Assembly (NCBI GenBank): GCA_037013685.1
Contig: CM072886.1
Location: 21,211,080-21,275,079, forward strand
Origin: Acridotheres tristis
Taxonomy: Eukaryota > Chordata > Aves > Passeriformes > Sturnidae
Direction: 5' to 3'
DNA: 64,000 bases
Of this stretch, positions 26,971 through 37,922 are shown piece by piece; the first letter of the stretch is position 1, and every line of letters starts with the position of its first letter. A program made the translations under genes and the position numbers. The notes beneath the pieces are model-generated. The model made no database searches and was not told the origin of the DNA. It saw nothing but the letters and a program-made list of their open reading frames with translations.

Positions 26971-29735
26971 TTTGTCAGACAAAGCAGAAGATGTTTAGGC
27001 TTTCAAACTTTAGGCTTTCTCTGCAATGAAAAGAAGAGATGGTTAAGTGGATGAAGACGATGTCCCAGAGGTGATATCCTGGATGTCAAATTCAAAGGAA
27101 ATATTCCTTCTTCTTTCAGGTGTGCATTAGATTAGATACTGATCTACTTTGTTGGGTTTCACCCCACCATTACATTCATTTCCAACAGCAAAAACATTGA
27201 TAGTGAGTACAATACAGGGAAGATGCAACAGCTCATTGTTGCTAGGAGGGATTGTCCTGTAATTTTTAGCCAGGCTCATGAGAGCACAAGCATCTGACAA
27301 TAAAAGGAACCTTGGTAATACAAGCACAGGACAATTCCGGATGACCTGGAGCAGTAAACACAAAGTACAATTGTTGTTTGATGGTCAGTATGGGAATGCC
27401 ACCTTGGAAGTGAGGTAGGGCCAGGTGCAGTATCCAACCACGTCCAACACATATGAAACCTCCAATACACGGTGGAACAGAGAAGGCAGAACAGGAAAGT
27501 GCCATCACAAGCCCTGACAAGCCCAGGGATGATGGAGGAAAAGAAGGAAGGATCACTCCCATTCTGGGTTTCTCCATTGTGGATGCAAAGCCTGATCTGT
27601 GCCTCTGCCCTCCCACAACAATCCTCCTTTCTCATTTTCTAGCCCCCACATTTTTTTCTGTTGCAGCAACTGAATGTAGAGTACTTTCTTTTCCTATACA
27701 GCTGGATCAAATGGAATTGCAAAGAAAAGCACGTGCTTGTCTTTTCTGCTCCAGCCTTCTCACGTAGAAAGGTGACTGACACCTCAGCAACAAGCCAGGC
27801 TAAACTCAGTTATAGCAACTTCCTACTTCCCAGCCACTTCCCTCCCTGCCCTCTCCCATCCTCACTTCTCCCCAGAACTTTGCTCCCCCAACCTGTGTCA
27901 GCCCTGGCCTTGTCTCCCTTGGGAGTGGGTTTCAGCTCACCAGCACCAGCCTAACAAAGTGAATTAGCTCATCAGGGCCAGGTGCATGCCTGCAGCAGCA
28001 CAAGGAAGAGGAAGGAATCCCTTCCTAAGCAGGGAAGGGAATGAAGGGAGGAGCGGCAAGGTGAGGAAGAGCAGGATCACAACTCTCTGTTACAAACTGC
28101 TGTTAAATCAGCTCAGCTCTTTTCAGTCATTCCACTGTTCTCAGCACTGAATCTTCCTGACAGCTTCCCAGCGCTAAACATACAATTCCTTGTCACTTTG
28201 TTGCAGCAATAAGTATTTAGGGAATTTGATATACAATAAAAAGCCAATTTTTGTAACAGTAAACTTTCAGATATACAGAAAGGAAGAATATCTTTCACCA
28301 AGCTTTTACACCAATTACAATTTTAAAAATTCAATTAGAAAGCTTTGAGAAATTGTTTAAGAGATGACACAAAAAATAAGCATTAAAGTACTTCAAAGTT
28401 GTACTTAAAGGGGTTTTTTTCAAAACAATATATAACTGTTAGAATTGGTCCTATTATACCTCATACAACTATTTCAGCTGTATCTGTAATAAGTGCCACA
28501 TTGTAGCACCCATCAAAGAGGTTTTATAAAGGTTTTTGTAACAAATACCCAATTTTCTGCTTAAATTTTGATATCTATATGGTCACAGCCTTGATCATTT
28601 GCCTCGACCAAGGCAAATCCTAAGGTTTATCCCCATCATCCCTTTGCAGTCAAAGGAACTGAATTGCCATTGACTCCTGGGGGAACTGTTTTAAAATATA
28701 TACTCAGGCACAGGAAATATACTACCTTTATAAAATACTAGGCAAAGTACACTTGGCCTCATGAAATGCTTCCAAGGCAGATATTAACTACAATTATTGA
28801 CTTGGAAACTTTAATCAGGTTGTCTGTTCTACAGGCTTCCCTCTCAGATGCCTTTGCAGAACAACATTAATTTTGATTTTTTTTTTTTTAGTTGGGAGGA
28901 GTTTGCTCAATGTCTGTGAACTGCACTAGACATTTTTTGCTCCTTATAGAATGGTGGTGATAACCACATCTACTGTCGAAATACATAAAAATAATTATTT
29001 TGCATTATTGCACATGGCAATAGCTACTGCATTTAATAATCCAGTATTTCCCTTTTCATTCGCTGATTACAACAGTAGTCTGAGAAAGACACTCATGGTC
29101 TTGTACAGATGGATATTACTAAAGGAATAAAAAATATTTAAAAGAGACATTTCAATTAATCAGATTACATAGAAATGTTTTAATAGGTTATCTCTGTAAA
29201 AAAGTAGGTCTAGAAATCCAGTTTTAGATGTATGAGTTCTCTAAGGCTACAGATCTATCTGCCTCTACACACTAGCCACTACCATTAAGAAATCCTCAGT
29301 CTGTTACATGGAGGAGAATATATTCAATTGGATAATGTCTATTGCAGCTTAATCCAATTAATCTTAGTTGGTGATTTAGGTCCTAGTTGTGTCTTAAACA
29401 TGTGTCTTTTCTAAGGCAGAAATGTTAATATTAGGTCCTAGAGACATTATAGTACAATTGTGCTATTTATAAGGGAAAACTAAGAGTTGGTCTCTTGCCC
29501 TGAACAGACGGGCAGATGTGAGCTGTTTTCAGGCTGGTATTTGCTAGGATTTTGAAAAATCATAGGGAATAAAATGAGTCATTGCATTGGAATAGTAAAT
29601 GCATAGCTGAAAACAGCTGTAACCTTAAGGAGCAGAGACCAGCCTAAAGTGAGAATGTATGAAAAAAGCATCTCTAACAAGAAGTTCCAGCAACATTCCA
29701 CTATGAAAGGGCCAGAGACATCTGGATGACACTCT

Positions 29736-29810
29736 TGTTTTTAGTTAGCCTTGGAAGGAGCAGATAATCCCTATGGGTCCCTTGCAACACGAGCCATTCT
29801 ATGATTCTGT
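29736..29810 (+). mobile_element. CR1 LINE 3' tail
   Basis: The segment 'tttttagttagccttggaag' followed by 'tatgggtcccttgcaacacg' and 'ccattctatgattctgt' matches a CR1 3' terminus, including the ATTCTATGATTCTGT terminal repeat. It is 5'-truncated to about 75 bases and has lost part of the usual 'ggactagatgatcc' stretch. Confidence 0.85.
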
Positions 29811-32800
29811 ACATCACAAATGTTCGATGGCAGAATAAATTTGGGAGCTAATTACTCCTTCTTGGACAAACTGCCACCTTGTCAGCTGGTGTGTGGCCAC
29901 CATGCCAAGACACTTCTTCCCACAAACATGAAAGCAGAGTTATGCTGAGTCAGGAGATGAGACACTGGATGAAATATGGAGCCAGAATTAGGTGCTTTTC
30001 CAATAGGAAAGGGTTCATCTGCTACTTAGAACCCCTCTGTGGGTCAGGTAGTATGCATCTGGATTTTAATTTTTACACACTTCGACACAATAACACGGAG
30101 GATATAGATGCTCAGTATCTAAGCTTATTACATTATCATGTGTTTGGAATAATCTAAAATGAAGGACTCACAGCTTTATAACTGAGAGACATCTAACTGT
30201 ATTGGAAACCCAAGTGAGTGATTTATACTGCAGTACTGTATGGGCATTAGCTAGCAGAATCAAGGAGTCTTACAAATGACATCTTCTGAATTGAGAAGTC
30301 ACCTCAACAGACTGTCCCAGTTGTAAATCCCTATGCCAACTGCAAAACAATTTAAGGATCTTATGTGTGCTGGGACACCTTAAGTAAGTAAGTTCCTTTT
30401 TCCACCACTTGGAAGTGATTTCTTTTTTAAGTCAGCAAAAAAAAAAAGTGACAAAGCTATTGGCTCAGGGAATTGAATTGCCTTCAGAGAGGATTGAACA
30501 TACTGCATGAAGCTGATTAAAATATAAAAATGCAGGGGGAAAGCTATTTTGTGTCTAAAAGAACATGAAGATTTGGAAGTTTTATTTATTTTCCTTTTAA
30601 TCTTAGCTGGAATGTGTGTGATGGAGCAAATTTTGGAAGTCTGATAATAGCTAGATCAATTCAGTTTTTCTCTCCGGCTAATAGTTCTATGGGGTATTCA
30701 CTAGACATATACATACAACTTATTTTTCTTGGATGTATACATTGTGAATGAAAGCCTGAAAGCTGCAAATTTCTAACTTTTGAGTGGTTGATAAATATAT
30801 TTTATCCACATTGTTGGCAGAAGACAAAATTCTGACAGATTTGTCTGCAACTTGCAAAGAGGATGTAGTCTGCAAAAAGGTCCTTCAACATTCATATTTA
30901 AAGGTATTTGAAGTTGCCTGCGAATTTAGGGTGCTGGTAGGAGGGCAGGTGGGAGGAATGTTATTCTGGATATGAAAAGCTTAATCGAAGTCTTTGGACT
31001 CTTACTCCTGCAAGTAAGAAATGTTTAGAAGTTCAGTCTGTTCTTTAGACTCTCATTAATGAGACATTTGGTTAAATGTTTTCCTTTCACTTGAAATAGA
31101 AATTCAGAGCTACAAAATGCACCCTATCCACCGCCTCCTCTCTTCCTCTCCCCTTCCTCTCCAGAAGTTATTTAGTTTAGTAAATGGATGCTGAACTGAA
31201 ATGTTCAGTAATTTCCATTCTCTTCAGATTAAGATTCTTCTGTCTGGGCTGAGATATCATATTCACAGATGCCTTAGCACAGATTAGAAATGAAATAAAA
31301 ATAGCTAGGAGAGCAGAAAACTCTCTTTGTGAATGGGGAATCACATTCTGCTGCATACCCCAATGTAACAACTGGTTATACAGGAAGAGTCCCTTAACAT
31401 ATTTTTAAATAAATAGTGGATCCATAATACATTCAGAAGAGGGGAAAAATTGTTTTTATCTATTTCAATACAGCACAAACAATTTCACATACAACCTTTG
31501 AGACTGTGAACTCAAAGAGAATTTCTAGAATATAGCCTTTCACATTTCCTCAGCAGTGTGTTTTAGCAAGAAACTGCTGTAGATAAAGAAGCTATTTTCT
31601 CCTTTTGAAAGAATCCTTTTGAAAGCTTGGACCATTCCCCGCTACTACATTTTTTTTTCTATTTTGAGGAAAGACACCATTTTGGGTTGGCTAAACCCCT
31701 GTGAGCATTAAAACCAGCCCGTCTGTGGAGCAATCTTAGATTAGGATAAGTTGACCCTGACCCCCTATACAAGCCCAAGAGTTTCTGCTCCTACTAAACT
31801 CATCAGGTAGGCAAAACAGCACTGAGCACATCTGTTCCTGGAAGGTACTGGGGTCCTGGTTTCTCTGTGAGTAGAATGACACTAAAAGTCTATAGAAAGA
31901 AGCTGCAGACCTGAGGACAAGGAAAGGAGACAACAACAGAAGTACAGCATTTCCAGGGGGTCCTGAGAACTGGGACAGGTTTTGCTGGGGCCCCATTTCC
32001 AGTGCCCTCAACCCTGCAGGATCTGCCTGCCATGGGAAGGGAGGATCTCAAGCAATTAAAGGAACCAACATGCTCCATGAGTCTTGCCAGATGTTCTGCT
32101 GTGTGCTGTCCATCCAAAAGGGAGTTGTGCCAGATGGTGAGTGATCCTTTCACAGCCCTGCTGAACATGTTATGTCTTGTACAGTAACCCTGCACGGGTT
32201 GTTGTGAAAGTACCGCTTATGGTGGATAACCTTTTCAAAACCCCACTGGAATTTGGCTCCTGACACCCTTGTACCTCTGTGGTTTCTGTGAACCACAACA
32301 AAACATGACTTTGAACACATAGTTTTCACCAGGATTCAATCTACTGTGCTGAGCACTGTAGAGTGCTCGCAGCAGCTTGCCATGTAGAGCTAATGCAAGA
32401 GTTATTCAACTCTTTTCACTTTAAAAACATATCTCCAGTGGTCAGAAGACTAAGCTTCCCTGTTAACTCTAGGGACCTTGAATTCATATAAAATATATTA
32501 ATAGGGTTCAAATGCTCAGTTCCCTCAAAATGAAACAATATATCTATAAAAATCATGCTTTTAAGATAGGATTTTGCTCCTTCAAGGGGCAACAAACACC
32601 ATTTCAAAAATATAATGATTCTGGGAGTTATCCAGGCACCATAAATAACTAGACAGGATTTCTTTCTTACTTTCGGGAGAAGTAGCTTAAAAGAATCAAG
32701 AGCTAAGCACTCACAGTAATACAGAAGTAATAAATAATCCCTTATTTTTAGCCACAGTCTGTAACATTTAAAAATCAGCATTTTGCAGTATATTACAAAT

Positions 32801-34550
32801 TACTCCTGTTTCAAGCATGTGTGTGGGAGTAAGGGGAAGTGGTCTTTCATCTGCCACATTTATTTGCTACGTGCTGACTTTTTAGTATCAGCCAATGGAA
32901 CCACCTCTAGCATGGTCTGAGCTTCACTCCTCCAGTCTTGGAAGTACACAAACCATCTGTTACTTCTTGGGAAGGGCTGATATGTTTGTGTGAGTCTGTG
33001 TGACAGAGAGCAGGCACAGGTGTGTGTGTCTATGCTATGCGTATTTATATATCACTAACTTTTTAACTCTGTAACTTTGCCTTTCTCCACATGACTAATC
33101 CTAGCCCAATTAAGGCAAAAAAAGTTCTTATTGGTAAAATATATGCATTTAGTTCTAAGCTTTCAATGTCAAATTGCTTGACTGGCTATTCTGCTGAGGA
33201 CATGCAGCATGAGCATGTTTATCCTGGTTGATAAACATGAAAGTGGCTTTTCTGGGACCCTCTAGAATGCCCCCATTGAGGGGTGTCTGTTCTTCAGTGT
33301 ACCACTCTCCACATCTGGCAATCTACTGTCCCCAACACCACATGGTGTGACCCTTGACAACACTCTTGTGTTCCAACATTCTCAGCCTCTCTATTCAAAC
33401 TTTTCACAGAACAGGTGTAAGGAGCTAAAGAGCACTATTAAAGAGCCCAGTTGCCTGTCTCAAGCACTGCCAAGGCCACTGAATGAACTTGCCATAAGTT
33501 ACCACATCGGGAACTTGAGGTAGGCAGAGAAGGGAGGAATTTGCAACAGGAGGGCACTGATTCCAGGCCTGGCAGAGGCAAGCTCTTCTTAGCACATCCT
33601 TGTTAACATGTCCAAACAAAAATTCTCACCATGATAAACTGTGTGAAAGGAAGCAGCTGCTCATACACAAATCACTGGTCAAACAAAGTTACCTTCAGTC
33701 ACATCTGCTACTGCCAACAACCCCCAAAGCACCCCAGGCTGATTTCTAGGGCTTTCCACCAAAGGACTGCACATGATCCAAAGTCTTGTCCCAGACTGTC
33801 TAAAACTCCCCTCCAGGGGAGGTACCTGAGCATTCCCCCCTGAACCTGAATGTGTATTAACCCATTGAACTCTTTGTTTCGTGGGCTTCCCCCACTCCCA
33901 AGGGATCAAGACTCTGACCATCACTTTGACAAACAGACATGAAAACTGCAAAAATCTAGAGTCTCATTATTGCATCCATTGGTGGTGATATCTTGCTTCT
34001 CCACTATCTACTCTTATTTTTTATTTCTCTTTCTTCCCTTATATATTTTAAGTGATCTTTTTACTTTCAAATTGCTATATCACTACAGATAATAATAATC
34101 ACATTGGTTATATACCTCCTTTCCATTGCAACAAAATTGTTTTAAAATAAACCTGCCATTTACATACATATTTATAAACACTGGTCACTCAGTGTCATTT
34201 CACTCTAATCCACCCCAAGAGATCTATTAACAAGAACTTCAGTTACCTTGCCTTTGGGGGCAGGTTGTAACAATAGGGAAGACATACATTTCCAGTACTA
34301 TGTTTTTTGACAAAAATACAAGAACATTCTGGGATAGCTTGTCCTAGGAGAAAACTACCTCTGTTTAGAGGCAGAGTATAGAGTGGCCAGTGAATATGCC
34401 AGGATGTCTCAATTCATCAGCTGGGTGAGAAGAGAGCTTATTTGGTCTAGGTTATATGCAGCCATCCTACTAGTGCCAGACAGATGTCAAAGAACCAATG
34501 AAATCTGAAATCAGTTGAGGCTGAGGAGAATTGGAGAGAGAAAGAGAAGA
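29811..34550. other. AT-rich intergenic DNA, nothing recognised
   Basis: No gene was recognised. Slightly GC-richer patches near 31.9-32.2 kb and 33.4-33.9 kb contain overlapping frames of about 60-100 codons on both strands without known motifs. A CA/TG-rich patch lies near 33000-33025. Confidence 0.5.
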
Positions 34551-34697
34551 CTTGGTCCCACAGTTAATGCAACAATGGGCTTTCAGCAATGGGAAAAGAA
34601 ATATTATATTGAGGCAAACTATTGATCTGAGGAAACTTTGGAAGTGTGAGAGGTAACTCTGGTTTGCACAGATCAATAGTTTGCCTGTGGGACCAAG
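34551..34697. repeat. Interrupted inverted repeat (hairpin)
   Basis: AGGCAAACTATTGATCTG at 34612-34629 is the exact reverse complement of 34669-34686, with a 39-base loop. Outside it, CTTGGTCCCACAG at 34551-34563 is the exact reverse complement of 34685-34697. The right arm is continuous (34669-34697), while the left arm is split by about 48 bases. It fits a foldback element, or an inverted duplication made by template switching and then interrupted by an insertion. Confidence 0.85.
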
Positions 34698-34702
34698 TGC
34701 AA

Positions 34703-34716
34703 AGGCTGGCCAGCCT
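34703..34716. repeat. 14-base perfect palindrome
   Basis: AGGCTGGCCAGCCT is its own reverse complement and lies six bases outside the right arm of the inverted repeat at 34551-34697. It may be coincidental. Confidence 0.75.
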
Positions 34717-34914
34717 CTGCAGTCCAATCCTCTTCTCAGTATGCATAATTGCTGGACTAGGGATGTTAGAGGGCACATCAGTAATGTTTACTTTTAGTAT
34801 CTGCTTAAGGACCTGTTGTCCACGAATTTGTCTAATTCTTTTTTTTCAGGAACCTTAAGGATCTGCTGATACTTGACTACCTCCACAGTCTCCTGCAAAC
34901 AGCACAATGTCTAG

Positions 34915-35812
34915 TTGGAGGCCAGACAGACACCAGCTATGTACTCCAGGGATCAATGCTAGTGCCAATAATGTTTAATATATTTATTAGTGATCTGGAT
35001 AGTGCACTCTCAGCAGTTTTGCAGATGATAAAGCTCGGAGGAGTGGTCAGTACACTAGATGGCTATGCTGCCATTTAGAGGCACCTTGACAGGCAGAAAA
35101 TGCAAACTTCTGTGCCTGGAGAAAAATGCACCAGTATATGTTGGGGGCCACTCAGCTGGAAGACATCTTGTCAGAAAAAGACCTGTAGATCCTAAGCTGA
35201 ACAGGAGCCAGAGCTGTGACCTAGCAGCAACAGCTTCCTGGGCTGTACTAAGAACAACATTGCCAGCAGGTTAAAAGGGGCTGTCCTGCTCTGCTCAGCA
35301 CTGGTGAGGCACACCTGGAGTGTTGTGTCCAGTCTCAGGCTCCCTGTGCAAGAGGGACATGGACATACTGGAATAAGTGCAGCCAAGGGTCATGCAGATG
35401 ACTGAGTCTGGAGCATCTCTCATACAAGGAGAGGCTGATGGACCTGGGCCTATTCAGCCTATTGAAGAGAAGGTCTTGGGGGGGATTTTCACCATCTGAA
35501 TAAACACCTGACCATGCTAAGCAAAGATAGTGGAGCCAGACTCTTGTCAGTGTTTCCCAGTGACAGGACAAGAGGCAATGGGCACAAACTGAAACAAAAC
35601 AAATTACATTTAGGCATAAGAAAAACGGATTTTAATATAACTGACATACATTGCCTAGAGAATTTGTAGACTCCGTGGAGATGATCAACCCATATGGACA
35701 CAGCCTTGAGCATCTGGCTCTAGCTGACCCAGCTCTGAGCTGGAAGGTTGGGCTAGATGATCTCTAGAGGTCCCTTCCAACCTCAACAATTTGGTGAGAT
35801 ACTATTCTGTGA
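34915..35812 (+). mobile_element. CR1 LINE, 3' part of ORF2 and 3' end
   Basis: Near 34945-35045 the translation reads like the CR1 reverse transcriptase: a 'LQGSMLVPIMFNIFISDLD' stretch, then a broken 'FADDTKLGG' region seen as 'gcagatgataaagctcggagg'. Near 35523-35660 it reads 'ARLLSVFPSDRTRGNG' and 'LHLGIRK', the usual CR1 C-terminal block. It ends with 'gggctagatgatctctagag', 'cccttccaacctcaac' and 'attctgtga'. Several stops and frameshifts show that it is dead. It is 5'-truncated within the reverse transcriptase domain. Its 3' end faces the older CR1 fragment that begins near 35940. Confidence 0.9.
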
Positions 35813-35939
35813 AGTCTGCAAACCAAGTGTTTGGAAAAGTGTTTCCTTTATTTGTTACTCATCTACAGGTTTTGTTGAGTCCAGCCTGAATATGGTCATG
35901 TGAAGTTTGGTGAAAAATGGTTCTGTATTCCAAATATTC

Positions 35940-36250
35940 ATTCCCTTCACGGAAACTCCTAGTTTTTTCAGTTTCTCTTCATGAACCACTGTTCCACCAT
36001 CTTAATTTTATTTGCCTTTCTCTGTAGCTTCTCTGACTCTTGAGATGCAGAGACTAGAACTGCACACAGCACTGAAGATGGGAGTGCACTGAGGTTTTAT
36101 ATCATGGCAAAATGCTGATGTCTGTCTGGTTCGCAATACCATTTCTGCTGATGTCCAATATTTTGTTGGCTTTTTTAGCTGCTGCTGCAAATTGAGACAA
36201 TGATTTCAGAGCTCTGTCAATGATGATTCCAAGGTCTCTTTCCTGAACTG
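35940..36250 (-). mobile_element. Older CR1-type LINE fragment, ORF2 C-terminal part
   Basis: On the minus strand an open frame contains 'QERDLGIIIDRALK' and 'AAAAKKANKILDISRNGIA', the CR1-family segment usually written EKDLGV...AAKKANRIL. It runs on to a 'cactgttccaccatc'-side segment matching the GMEQ / YEERL region in reverse. The divergence from the consensus suggests an ancient copy. The minus-strand frame continues to 36524, but the upstream part is not recognisable as CR1. Confidence 0.8.
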
Positions 36251-37848
36251 TAGCTGCAAAAAGCAGCTGTAGCTCTCCATCTGCCCATTCTACTGGGGAT
36301 ACAACATTAAAAACAGAGGAGCTGAGGGATGAATGGAAGGAAAAAGTAGGTCTGGTTGAATGTGTGTGAGTTTTCTTGCACTTCTTGCCTACTAACACAC
36401 ATCTGTCTGTGCTGGGACCTATGCCTACAGCTGCCAGAAGACACTGATGGAGGAACATGTCTGAGCAAGTCATAATCTGCAGCACCATCTCCCAACTCCT
36501 CTGCCTTCTCTGCTTGAAGTTCACTTGCCACTGCCCCTGTGAAACAACACTACCAAGGAAGGGAACCTGATTTCTTTATGTTCTCTCACCTCTATTCACC
36601 TGGTGGCAACACAGTCTGCCCCTCTGTTTTATTATTCTTGGAGGGGCAGTTCAACCTCTTATGATAATTATAAAGGCAAATCTTCTCCAGGACTTGTGTA
36701 AGGCAATTGCATTATTAGCTGTCCATTACTGCCAAGGAAAGTATCATAATTTAGCAACTGTCTGTTACTGAGACTACTACCTGACAACAGGGCTGACATA
36801 AATATTGTTTGAACTTGCAAGGGGAAAACATCTACCAAGCAGAATGGAGTATTCATTCATGGTGGAAAATTAACAGCTGTTTCACTTATCTGCTTCTCTT
36901 AATGACTGCATTACAGGGAGTACATGTTCAGAAATGTGTATGCTAAAATGATTGCAACAAGTGCCATAAGTTGAAACCATACCTAACAAAAAATAATATT
37001 GTACTCAAAGTCCAGCCTTGCCTTACAGGAATTCTTATCTAACTACCTTGAAAATGGCTAAATTACATGGTGCAGGCAACTTCAACTTTTGTACTTTATG
37101 TAATCACTGTATTTGCTACTCCTACTACCCAATCTTTTCTAAATTTCAAACTTGTGCTGTCGAAAGGCAAAATAAACACTAGACAGGCCATCTTTAAAGC
37201 AAGAGAAGTGCTGAATGGGCTAGCATCCAAAGAACTAAGATTATAGGAATCTGTACAGCAGGAAAAAATATACGAGCAGAGTTGGACTTTTCCCAGTGAA
37301 AGAAAAGCATCCATTAAGTCCTCCAGTGTGCTTCAGAGTAATATCCACAACAAGTCCCATCTCCCCTTTCCCTGGGCAGTCATTTAATATAGAAATATTC
37401 CAAAAGCGCATCTTAATTAGTGTAGTCTTCATAGCAAAATGTCTGTATACCTGATTGAAGGGACTAAATCCTTCCCTACAGATTGCAATGCTTGTGGCAT
37501 CTGATACACTGATACCAGTAGGGTCCCCTCCCTATTAAACTGAATTGTTTTCAGCATAGAGAATACCCCTCAGGATTCACAGACATTAACCTTCTGGATA
37601 GCTATTATATCTAATCTGAAAAATCACATACACTAGAGCAATCCACCAAAAGTAAGGATATGCTCAGACAGCCCATGAGTACAGATCTGAGGCTAAAAAT
37701 TTCATCCTCAAAAACCCTGAATGGTTCCTCATATAACTGATATCTTTTTCCAGTGAAATTTAGAAGATTCTGTTTTTACATGAAGACAGAATCATCATCC
37801 TAATGAAGCTCTCTGCCCATGTCACAGACAGGGTCTGAGAAGCCTGCT
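36251..37848. other. AT-rich intergenic DNA, nothing recognised
   Basis: No gene or repeat family was recognised. The minus-strand frame that carries the CR1 motif continues a short way into this interval without further recognisable sequence. Confidence 0.5.
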
Positions 37849-37922
37849 CTTGGTGACCGTGCTCGAGCAGGAGGGTTAGAAAAAAGGTCCCCTCCAACCT
37901 CAACCTTTTAGGGATTCTGTGT
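37849..37922 (+). mobile_element. CR1 LINE 3' tail
   Basis: 'ttggtgaccgtgctcgagca' followed by 'ggagggttag', 'ggtcccctccaacctcaacc' and 'gggattctgtg' matches a CR1 3' end. The 'gacaagatgatctc' part is replaced by a short A run. It is 5'-truncated. Confidence 0.85.

Larger units (their letters stand above)
21777..29735. other. AT-rich intergenic DNA, nothing recognised
   Basis: No gene was recognised. A more GC-rich patch lies at about 27420-27960 with several 97-119 codon frames on both strands, none with a known motif. It may be an unrecognised repeat. Short symmetrical sequences occur at 23099-23121 and 28597-28618. Confidence 0.5.

Noticed and set aside
32416..32781. 121-codon minus-strand frame rich in Leu
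   Set aside because: There are no motifs, the composition follows AT-rich DNA, and there is no gene context.
36102..36524. 140-codon minus-strand frame as a possible gene
   Set aside because: Its C-terminal half is the CR1 ORF2 fragment already annotated, and the upstream part is unrecognisable.
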